From the NCBI GenBank assembly GCA_016192705.1, contig JACPTQ010000066.1, forward strand, positions 58,343-122,342: DNA of 64,000 nt. The letters run 5' to 3'. This stretch comes from Deltaproteobacteria bacterium (lineage in GTDB: Bacteria; Myxococcota; JACPTQ01). Made by a program: the position numbers and the translations under genes. The notes under the pieces are model-generated. The model saw only the letters and a list, made by a program, of their open reading frames with translations. It did no database searches and was not told the origin of the DNA. Of this stretch, positions 57,625 through 64,000 are shown piece by piece (positions within the stretch are counted from its first letter, which is position 1; every line of letters starts with the position of its first letter).

Positions 57625-58782
57625 CTACCTCCATTCGAGAATCTCGCTCGGCACGTCATCGCCGCCCGTCACGAGCACTCTGCCGTCATGAAGTAGGAGG
57701 AGGTGGGACCTGCCTCGTGGATAGATCCGCGGCGCGATCGAAGTGAAAACGCCTGTCTCAGGATCAAGGAGCGAGGCGTCTCGAGTTCCGAAAGTGAATA
57801 GGACGAGTCCGTTCGGGAGCGCCACGCTTGCAAGTGGGCCCGTCATGACCGCCGGTGGTCCGAGTAACGAGCGGCAGTTCACTGGGTCAGTCGGATCAAC
57901 AACGAACGACATTTGCAGCGAGAGAATGTGCGCGCTTCCGGTTTCGAGCCCTGTCGCATGCCCGACGCCTGGCTCACCGCAGGTGACTTCTTGCTGAGGT
58001 TGGTAGGGTCGTGGCGCGGAATAAGGGGACGCCGGCGGCGGTGGCGGCTGACTTCCGATCGATGGATCATAAATCTCGGCGTGGAAGAGTCCCGTGATCA
58101 AAACGCGTCCATCGCCAAGCCGTAATGCGTCGGCACGCGGTTCGATTTCGGAGAGCGATGCCCAGGTCGTCCATGTCTCGGTCGCCGGATCAAAAACTTC
58201 GACAGTGGCGAGGTATTCGTCCACCACAGGAACCCGATCCGCGCCTCGAGTCCCGCCTGCGACCAAAACCCGGCCGTCGGCGAGCAATACTTGTGCATGG
58301 TTCATGCGCGAGCGGGTCATAGGCGTCGTCAAGCGCCATGTCGCATTGGAAGGATCGTAAATCTCCGCGCTGTCGAGTGCGGTCCATGAGGAATGCGGCA
58401 CGTTCTCGCCACCCGTTACAAGGACGCGCCCATCTGCGAGCAAAGTTGCGCGATGCGAACCGCGAGCGATCCGAAGTGACCCGGTGGGTGTCCATACACG
58501 CGTCGCTGGATCAAACGTTTCGGCGCCGGCGCGGACTGTACCTGTGCCTGGGGAAGACGATGCCGACAGGTCCCATGCTTCACCGCCCGCCACGAGCACC
58601 CGACCATCCGAAAGTACGGTCGCGCTTTGGTTATACCGGTGAGCGTTCGTTGTCTGCGTTCCAACGACGGCCCAGTGCGCATGAACGGCGAGGTCCGACC
58701 CAGCGTCGGGGCCGTTCGCTGCCACAAGAGGTCCAGAACATCCCACCAGCAACACCAGCATCCATCCCAAAAGTGTCTTCAT
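57625..58782 (-). CDS. Kelch-repeat lipoprotein
   Basis: 385 residues. The signal peptide KTLLGWMLVLLVGC gives a lipoprotein. At least five Kelch-type motifs follow, each with a variant of ATLLADGRVLVTGG and a DPATRVWTPTGSL-like strand, e.g. VLSDGRVLVAGGEAWD and VLLADGRVLVAGGTRG. These form a beta-propeller that usually binds proteins or sugars. No clear ribosome site. It is divergent from the LysR gene with 74 bases between, so that regulator may control it. Confidence 0.85.
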   Translation of the reverse strand: MKTLLGWMLVLLVGCSGPLVAANGPDAGSDLAVHAHWAVVGTQTTNAHRYNQSATVLSDGRVLVAGGEAWDLSASSSPGTGTVRAGAETFDPATRVWTPTGSLRIARGSHRATLLADGRVLVTGGENVPHSSWTALDSAEIYDPSNATWRLTTPMTRSRMNHAQVLLADGRVLVAGGTRGADRVPVVDEYLATVEVFDPATETWTTWASLSEIEPRADALRLGDGRVLITGLFHAEIYDPSIGSQPPPPPASPYSAPRPYQPQQEVTCGEPGVGHATGLETGSAHILSLQMSFVVDPTDPVNCRSLLGPPAVMTGPLASVALPNGLVLFTFGTRDASLLDPETGVFTSIAPRIYPRGRSHLLLLHDGRVLVTGGDDVPSEILEWR

Positions 58783-58838
58783 GAACGCAACATGCGCGTG
58801 ATCGTAGGTGATGACAAGCGACTAATTTACATGTTATA

Positions 58839-58855
58839 GATTCCCATTAGGAATC
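58839..58855. promoter_or_regulatory. Inverted repeat, likely LysR-type operator
   Basis: GATTCC-CATTA-GGAATC is a perfect palindrome with the T-N11-A pattern, ending two bases before the LysR ATG. An ATGACA / TATAGA promoter-like pair ends on it, so binding would repress the LysR gene, and the divergent Kelch gene may be influenced as well. Confidence 0.5.
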
Positions 58856-58856
58856 A

Positions 58857-59741
58857 ATGGAGCTCACCGACCTTCGATACTTCTGGCACGCGGCCACCGT
58901 CGGAAGCTTTCTGGGTGCCGCCGAGGTTGCTCATGTCACTCCGCCGGCAATCAGCAAGGCAATCAAGCGGCTCGAGCGCGATCTCAACGTGGCGCTCTTC
59001 GTTCGCTCAACCCGACGGGTGGTGTTGACCCCCGGAGGTGAGACGCTGCGCGCTCATGCCGAGCGTATTCTTCGCGACGTCGATGAGCTGCGTTTGGAAG
59101 TCGCGGGTGGGTCGGTCGAGGTGCGAGGCGACCTGCACATCGCAGCGATGGAGGTCTTTTCGACGCAGCTACTCCCGGATGCGCTCGCCCGGCTGGTGAA
59201 GAAGCACCCCCGGGTCCGCCCAATGGCGTACGAGATGATTCCCGAGCGAATGGAAGAGCTGTTGGCGCAGGGACGACTCGATGTCGGCCTCACCATCGGC
59301 GGCGGCACGCGGCCTGAGATTCACTACCAGAAGCTCGGGCACTCGGAAGGCGTTCTGGTCTGCGGTCGCGGCCACCCGCTTTACCGTCGGGGTCGCATCA
59401 CACCAGCACAGCTGGCGACCTTTCCATCAGTCGTACCGCGTTTCCTCGGAGCTGAGCACCTGCCTCCGCTCGATCAGTTTCTCGATCTGCCTCGGCACGT
59501 CGGGGCCACGATTGAGCTGTTGCAGATGGGAGTGTCCCTTGCATTGTCGGGCCAATTTCTCGCGTATTTTCCGCAGATCACCATCGCCGCCCAGCTGCGC
59601 AACGGCAGTTTGAAAGCCCTTCGCGGACTGCCTCGAGGCCGGCCGTTCGACCTGCGCGCACTCACCCGTGTGGGCGTTAGACCCAGGCCCGCGGCAAGCC
59701 AGCTGATTGAGACACTCGCCGCGAGGCTCGCTAAGTCGTGA
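58857..59741 (+). CDS. LysR-family transcriptional regulator
   Basis: 294 residues. The N-terminal winged helix-turn-helix (LRYFWHAATVGSFLGAAEVAHVTPPAISKAIKRLERDLNVALF) is typical LysR; the effector domain begins at about residue 90 (LHIAAMEVFSTQLLP). The ligand is unknown. LysR genes are often autorepressed and control a divergent neighbour; the palindrome at 58839 and the Kelch lipoprotein gene fit that pattern. Confidence 0.93.
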   Translation: MELTDLRYFWHAATVGSFLGAAEVAHVTPPAISKAIKRLERDLNVALFVRSTRRVVLTPGGETLRAHAERILRDVDELRLEVAGGSVEVRGDLHIAAMEVFSTQLLPDALARLVKKHPRVRPMAYEMIPERMEELLAQGRLDVGLTIGGGTRPEIHYQKLGHSEGVLVCGRGHPLYRRGRITPAQLATFPSVVPRFLGAEHLPPLDQFLDLPRHVGATIELLQMGVSLALSGQFLAYFPQITIAAQLRNGSLKALRGLPRGRPFDLRALTRVGVRPRPAASQLIETLAARLAKS

Positions 59742-59927
59742 GCTGAAGTCTCACCGTGCACAGCCCACATTCCGGCGCTCTCAAAATTGAGGCGGCCTTT
59801 TCCACCGGAATGCGCTCCTCTGGGAACGCCTCGTCGCGCTCGATCCGCGACGCCTACCTCGCCAACCGCCCCGCCACAGAGCGCCTCGTTGGGCCCGCAT
59901 CCGCCCCCGCTCCCGCAGGGGATTTCA

Positions 59928-60008
59928 ACGCCAAGACGCCAAGCCGCAAAGAGGCAAGGCCAGAAACCTCTTCCCTTGGCGCCTCCGCGCCTTTGCGTCA
60001 GATTCCCA
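59928..60008. repeat. Palindromic CGCAAAG-type element, copy 1
   Basis: Left end GGGGATTTCAACGC and right end TTTGCGTCAGATTCCC are imperfect inverse copies. Inside are CAAGACGCCAAGCCGCAAAG and CCTTGGCGCCTCCGCGCC. The same element is inserted in ygfK at 62118-62200. Confidence 0.7.
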
Positions 60009-60012
60009 CCCC

Positions 60013-60041
60013 AAAGAAAAGGCCGCCCCGAAAGGCGGCCT
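60013..60041 (-). terminator. Rho-independent terminator of the lipoprotein gene
   Basis: On the minus strand AGGCCGCC, loop TTTCGG, GGCGGCCT, followed by TTTCTTT. The 8-bp GC-rich stem and U-run lie 23 bases after the stop of the gene at 60064-61215. Confidence 0.8.
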
Positions 60042-60063
60042 CGACATTTAGCCTCTCGATCTC

Positions 60064-61215
60064 TTAGTAACGCGGGCGCGGATTTTCAACCGGCACGCAC
60101 GAGTCGTTAATCGCAAGCTCGGCTGTCTCCGCGAGCTCCTCGCACGCGAGGCTCCGATTGGGCACGCCGTCGACGTAATAACCCGCCTCAGCGACCGCGC
60201 ACTTTCCGTCGCGCGTTTCGGGCGCGAACAAAACCGTCAGCCGGCCGCAAACGTCTCCCGACTCTGTCGAGAGAGTACCAGCCGTCGGGCACGCGCAATT
60301 GATCGGGAGGTCGTACTTCACGGCCGACAGCGCGACCTCGCGTCCGTTGAAGTCCCGCGCGAAATCTTCGTCGCGCGCCAGGTACTCGCGGCCCGGTTGA
60401 CCATCATTCGGCGTAACGTCCTCACGGCGGCGCCACACCGAGAAGTGCCCACTCACGCGACCCGTCATAAAAATCGAGCCGGTCACGATGAGGTCCTTGT
60501 CGCTTTTCCCGTTCCGCTCAACGTTGACCATGAGCGGCGCTTGCGTCGAAACCGTGACCCCCATCAAAAGACTGTACGCGATGCGGCTGATGCACGACGA
60601 CTGACACTCGGGGTACGGCTTGTCACCGTTCTGCTTCACGTCGACCGCGAGCGCCGTCATCGAGATCTCCCAGTTGCCGATCCCCTTCGCGCGCTTGAAC
60701 GTCACGTCGCCATTAAACAGCGACCCCGTCCCGTTCTGTTCGTCGGTGACCCACGTCCCCTTTTTGAGCACGATGAAGGTGGCCGAGAACGTTTGTTCGC
60801 CGGCCGCCGTCGCGATGAGCGCGCCCTCGATCGGGAGTCCCGACTGCTTGCAAACGTTTCCGCTCGCATCGCCCTTCCACTCGAGCTTCACGCTTCTCAC
60901 CTTGTCGCCATCGCAAATGAACGTCTTCGAGGGACAGGTCCCGACATCCTTGAGACCACACGCCTTCCGCTTCGGCGAACCCTGTCGGTCGGCCTGGTCA
61001 TCCCAGACGACGACGCCGTCGAATGGATTCGCGAAAAACGGATGCGCCGAATTCGCGATCGTCGAGAGGTCGAGTCTCTGCGTCAGCGCGTCGGCCGACG
61101 ACTGCACCACCTCGTTCGCCGCAGCGTTATCGCTTTCCGAACCGTCGGTCGCGCACGCCGCCCAAAAAACCACGCTTGAAACCACTGCAAACAAACCGTT
61201 CGTTGTCGTTTTCAT
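60064..61215 (-). CDS. Secreted lipoprotein, unknown function
   Basis: 383 residues after AAGGAGATCG. The signal TNGLFAVVSSVVFWAAC is of lipoprotein type. The mature protein has a Ser/Asn/Asp-rich start, then a beta-rich body with eight or more Cys (CGLKDVGTC, CDGDKV, ECQSSC, CACPTAG) and SGHFSVWRRRE. Probably disulfide-bonded and surface-attached. No family recognised. It ends at a strong terminator. Confidence 0.65.
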   Translation of the reverse strand: MKTTTNGLFAVVSSVVFWAACATDGSESDNAAANEVVQSSADALTQRLDLSTIANSAHPFFANPFDGVVVWDDQADRQGSPKRKACGLKDVGTCPSKTFICDGDKVRSVKLEWKGDASGNVCKQSGLPIEGALIATAAGEQTFSATFIVLKKGTWVTDEQNGTGSLFNGDVTFKRAKGIGNWEISMTALAVDVKQNGDKPYPECQSSCISRIAYSLLMGVTVSTQAPLMVNVERNGKSDKDLIVTGSIFMTGRVSGHFSVWRRREDVTPNDGQPGREYLARDEDFARDFNGREVALSAVKYDLPINCACPTAGTLSTESGDVCGRLTVLFAPETRDGKCAVAEAGYYVDGVPNRSLACEELAETAELAINDSCVPVENPRPRY

Positions 61216-61420
61216 TTTCGATCTCCTTTATGAATGTTTGTCATCCCTTGTCTTGCCTTGGGCACCGCGCCCGACTTGTGGAATTGCAGCGCGGGTGCCA
61301 TCCCACGTTTTGGGTCGATTTAGCGTGTTTTTCGCTCTTTTCGCCGCGCTTCTGACAACCGTTATTGCCAGGTGTCAGAGAGTGCCAGTTGCCATCATCG
61401 GTCGAGCGACCCGGCCGCTG

Positions 61421-63430
61421 TCACGAAATGTTGACGTAGTTGACGTCGTCGCCGTCGAGGATGGCGCGCCCTAGCCAGTGCATGATGTGAAAGTACGTGA
61501 GGTCGACTTCGCCGCTTGCGCGCCCCGTCACGATGCGCACGACTTGGTTTGCGTCGAACTCGAACTCAAACGAATCACCCGAAAACGTCGCGCGCGTCCC
61601 CACGACGCAAAGTGAAAACGGCGTACCGCCAAACCGCCCGAGTACGCGATCGCCGTAAGGTGCGCGTTCGACAAAAAAACCGTCGAGCGTCGGAAACGCG
61701 CGCCAGAGCGCCTCGCTTCCGAAGAACCGCGGCTTCAAAATGTACGGCCCGCCGTCCTCTGGGCAAAAAACGTCGCAGTTGCCACACTCGTTGCAGAAGT
61801 CGGCGAAGTTACCGATCTGATGCTTCTTCGTGAATTTGAGTGGCGCCGCCCGCGTCTCGGTCCAGCCACCCTTTCCATCCGCGCAAACCTTCACGACCGG
61901 GATTTCGATTTCCGGCAAGACGAACGTGAAGTTCGCGTCATTTGGGCAGACGGGAACGCACTTGTCGCACGTCACGCAGTTGAAGAGCTCGAGCCGCGTC
62001 CCGAGTTTTGGCGGCGTCTTCATGTTTGCCGCGCTCGCGTACCGCCGGTCACGCATGATCGCCTCAACGTAGACCCCGGTGTTCCGCAACTTGGCCGCCG
62101 ACACGGTATCTGCAACCGGATTCAACGCGAAGGCGCTAAGACGCAAAGCCGCAGAAGATGACTCTCCCCTTGGCGCCTCCGCATCTTTGCGTTGAGATCC
62201 CCTCCTCATCACCCACTCATCGATCGTTCGCGCGCCGACCTTTCCCATCCTCGCCCCAAGGTCATCGAAGTACGCCTGCGCGCGCCCATAGCCGCCCGTC
62301 TTCAAGAGGTCGCTGCACACGGTGACCGGCACAAGCCCGAGCGCAACCGCGTCGGCGAAATTATGTTTGTCGACCCCCGCTGAAAACGAGACGGGATAAC
62401 GATCTTCGAACGTTTCGCGAAACCGCGCGACGAGACGCATTGCAAGCACATGCAGCGGCGCGCCCGAAAGGTACGAGGTCTTCTCGCTGCCTGGTAAAAA
62501 GTCGCCGCGGTTTTCGACGATGAGCGTGTTCGTAAACTTCACCCCGAATCCGAGCCCAAGCGCACGCGCCGTGTCGCCGAGGCGCCCCGTGAAGTCGACC
62601 GCCTGCGGCCAAGTCGTGTCTTTCGAGAATGCGTCGTCCGGAATTCGATCGGCATAACCGAGCGTGCCGTTCAAGACATCGCGCGCCTCGTCCGGCCCGA
62701 GCAGCGTCGGATTCAACTTCACGATGACATTCAACTGATGCTCGCGCAACAGCCAATCGACGATCCGCTCAATCTCGTCGGGCGGGCACCCGTGAAACGT
62801 CGACAGCGTCAGCGTGTTTGAGAGTGCCGTCGTGTAGTCAAGGTCGCGGAACGCTTTGTACTCGTCCGGAATCTCGCGCCGACGCCGGTCGACAATCGCG
62901 CGCGCATCTTTCATCCCACGAATGAACGCCTGGACAGCCTCGCTTTGAATCCCAGCCAAATCGTATCCAACGCTCATGTCGAAAATCGTTCGCGCGAACG
63001 CGGGCGCGATCGGCAGCTTCCCGCTCGCGACGAGCATCTCGATCAGCATCGAGCCCTTCACATACTCCACGAGCGACTCCTGGAGCCGAAGCTCCTGCGA
63101 CCACTCGACGTTGTAACCAACGTTGCGCATGTCGATGCAGGGTCGCGGGATCTTTAAGCGGTCGTTCACCTGGACCGTCTTGAGCTCGAGAATCCGCGCG
63201 CCGACAAGAAACGACAGGACCAAGTTTTGCGCGAGTTGCGACTGTGGTCCGGCCGCCGGGCCAAACGGCGTCGACGCGACTTTGCCATGGAAACGCACCG
63301 TCAAGTCGCGCCCGGCACCGTCGAGCACAAACTTCCGCTCCGGCAAATCGAAAATCGCGCGCGACCGCTCCAGCTCGCGAAACATCCGCGTCACAAGCCT
63401 CGAAAAGGGAAACGGGGTGAGTTCCGCCAC
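61421..63430 (-). CDS. YgfK-like protein (putative selenate reductase family), short form
   Basis: 669 residues. The N-terminal part is a dihydroorotate-dehydrogenase-like barrel (FGPAAGPQSQLAQNLVLSF, ELKTVQVNDRLKIPRPCID, TLSTFHGCPPDEIERIV, VKLNPTLLG, FSAGVDKHNF). Two ferredoxin-type [4Fe-4S] sites follow near residues 482 (CVTCDKCVPVCPND) and 545 (CNECGNCDVFCPED). E. coli YgfK has about 1030 residues with a GltD-like FAD/NAD module that is missing here. In E. coli and gut bacteria ygfK accompanies xdhD and ssnA in purine and uric-acid breakdown; the xdhD/ssnA-like operon is 6 kb away. Residues 410-437 are coded by an inserted repeat. Confidence 0.85.
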   Translation of the reverse strand: MAELTPFPFSRLVTRMFRELERSRAIFDLPERKFVLDGAGRDLTVRFHGKVASTPFGPAAGPQSQLAQNLVLSFLVGARILELKTVQVNDRLKIPRPCIDMRNVGYNVEWSQELRLQESLVEYVKGSMLIEMLVASGKLPIAPAFARTIFDMSVGYDLAGIQSEAVQAFIRGMKDARAIVDRRRREIPDEYKAFRDLDYTTALSNTLTLSTFHGCPPDEIERIVDWLLREHQLNVIVKLNPTLLGPDEARDVLNGTLGYADRIPDDAFSKDTTWPQAVDFTGRLGDTARALGLGFGVKFTNTLIVENRGDFLPGSEKTSYLSGAPLHVLAMRLVARFRETFEDRYPVSFSAGVDKHNFADAVALGLVPVTVCSDLLKTGGYGRAQAYFDDLGARMGKVGARTIDEWVMRRGSQRKDAEAPRGESSSAALRLSAFALNPVADTVSAAKLRNTGVYVEAIMRDRRYASAANMKTPPKLGTRLELFNCVTCDKCVPVCPNDANFTFVLPEIEIPVVKVCADGKGGWTETRAAPLKFTKKHQIGNFADFCNECGNCDVFCPEDGGPYILKPRFFGSEALWRAFPTLDGFFVERAPYGDRVLGRFGGTPFSLCVVGTRATFSGDSFEFEFDANQVVRIVTGRASGEVDLTYFHIMHWLGRAILDGDDVNYVNIS
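62118..62200. repeat. Palindromic CGCAAAG-type element, copy 2, in frame in ygfK
   Basis: Ends GGATTCAACGC and GCGTTGAGATCC are inverse copies; inside are AAGGCGCTAAGACGCAAAG and CCTTGGCGCCTCCGCATC. The 83-base element lies between the barrel and Fe-S parts of the ygfK-like gene and keeps the frame open, adding about 28 residues (RKDAEAPRGESSSAALRLSA). Confidence 0.7.
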
Positions 63431-63898
63431 GCGGCCATTCTAGCGTGATCCCGTGCCCGCTGCTGTTCCCGCTTCCCCTTATCCCTAATTCCCGGATCAC
63501 GGCCAACAATTGCGTGGGGCGCGCGGGGGCTGGCCTCGCTCCGGCTCGCAAAAGTCCTCGGGTCTGACATGAAATGTGAGTCTGAACGATATCAATCAAA
63601 CATCATGGGAGCGGCATTCCCACGCCCCATCGGCACCTCATCCCCTGCGGATGCGACCCGGAGCAAGCCCAATCCCCGCCCGCCCAACCAGAGCCCGGCC
63701 GTTTCCCTGTAACGGCGGCTGAGAAACTTGGGGGTCGATCGATCGTCAGCCGACGCCCAGCGGGTGAACTCTTCGTACCGCCCTCAAGCCTAAAGAAAAC
63801 GTCCCCGGAATGCGGTCCGCCCGGATTTGCGTAGGGTCGGCAGGGGCGCCGCGCAGGCGCGCATATTCCGCGAGCAGTCTGTCGGCAAGCCAGTGGCT
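63431..63898. other. Upstream region of ygfK without a supported gene
   Basis: An 8-bp inverted repeat CGTGATCC/GGATCACG (63444-63451 and 63494-63501) lies just upstream of the ygfK start, and an imperfect palindrome CTGACAT-GAA-ATGTGAG is at 63564-63580. A minus-strand frame (63746-63955) is open but overlaps repeat E and has no family likeness, so I do not call it. Confidence 0.45.
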
Positions 63899-63950
63899 AT
63901 TCCCGCTGCCTTCTGCGGATGCTCCAGTGGAGCGTCCGCGCAGCGGAAAT
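63887..63950. repeat. Copy E of the stem-loop repeat
   Basis: The stem-loop 63899-63950 has outer arms ATTCCCGCTGC and GCAGCGGAAAT and inner arms GCGGATGCTCC and GGAGCGTCCGC around AGT, with a G-T pair in the inner stem. A small hairpin AGCC-AGT-GGCT lies just before it (63888-63898). It resembles copy D most. Confidence 0.65.
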
Positions 63951-64000
63951 GGCAAGGGCGACCGAATGGGAGCCCGAAGTCTACACCGGGCCGGCGCGAG

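Larger units (their letters stand above)
59742..60063. other. Intergenic stretch with hexamer remnant, palindromic repeat and terminator
   Basis: No gene is supported in these 322 bases. They contain CCGCNN units (59894-59918), the GGGGATTTCAACGC inverted-repeat element (59928-60008) and a terminator (60013-60041). Confidence 0.6.

Noticed and set aside
63746..63955. Minus-strand open frame at the right end
   Set aside because: It overlaps repeat E, lacks a ribosome site and shows no family motifs.

Overview
The window looks like a chromosomal segment of a GC-rich member of the Myxococcota (former Deltaproteobacteria), probably uncultured. The evidence is lipoproteins and exported proteins with Asp-Ala-Gly linkers, a MopE-type metal-binding motif, a sigma-54 activator, and the order thrS-infC-rpmI-rplT-pheS-pheT-ihfA-merR that is usual in that group. 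This is inferred from protein content only. No rRNA, tRNA, CRISPR array or intact transposase was found.

Layout. 1-5.7 kb: a VOC protein cut by the window edge, two secreted Asp-Ala-Gly-rich proteins and a small membrane protein. 5.7-12.3 kb: a siroheme sulfite/nitrite reductase with an A-type Fe-S carrier, an HU protein, an M19 dipeptidase overlapping coaBC, and a PocR-domain sigma-54 regulator. 12.4-16.6 kb: three small exported proteins facing a TonB-dependent receptor. 16.6-23.7 kb: mreBCD, a large membrane protein, a DUF1287 protein and a GGDEF protein. 23.9-33.9 kb: an acetyltransferase, cystathionine beta-synthase and the translation operon from thrS to merR. 34-41.5 kb: a ZU5-like lipoprotein, an FAD-oxidoreductase/SDR/acetoacetate-decarboxylase-like trio, a TPR protein, folE and queD. 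41.7-49.4 kb: two exported proteins of unknown function (654 and 1878 residues). 49.4-55.4 kb: a tightly packed operon for purine/ureide breakdown (XdhD-like molybdenum hydroxylase, SsnA-like amidohydrolase, M20 carbamoylase/ureidase, nitrilase-type amidohydrolase); its usual partner ygfK lies at 61.4-63.4 kb. 55.4-61.2 kb: an accessory stretch with two convergent four-helix-bundle genes, repeats, a repeat-disrupted gene, a Kelch lipoprotein, a LysR regulator and a lipoprotein.

The most distinctive feature is the repeat content. Five copies of a 51-52 nt stem-loop, three of them in a larger 88-120 bp unit, keep their pairing through compensatory changes. One copy splits a gene, and removing exactly 88 nt restores the reading frame. 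Two further repeat families have entered coding sequence (thrS, ygfK and the 5-prime end of the ssnA-like gene), and CCGCNN hexamer arrays surround the four-helix-bundle genes and encode part of one N-terminus. The 41.7-49.4 kb pair of large exported proteins is the best candidate for an undescribed protein system.
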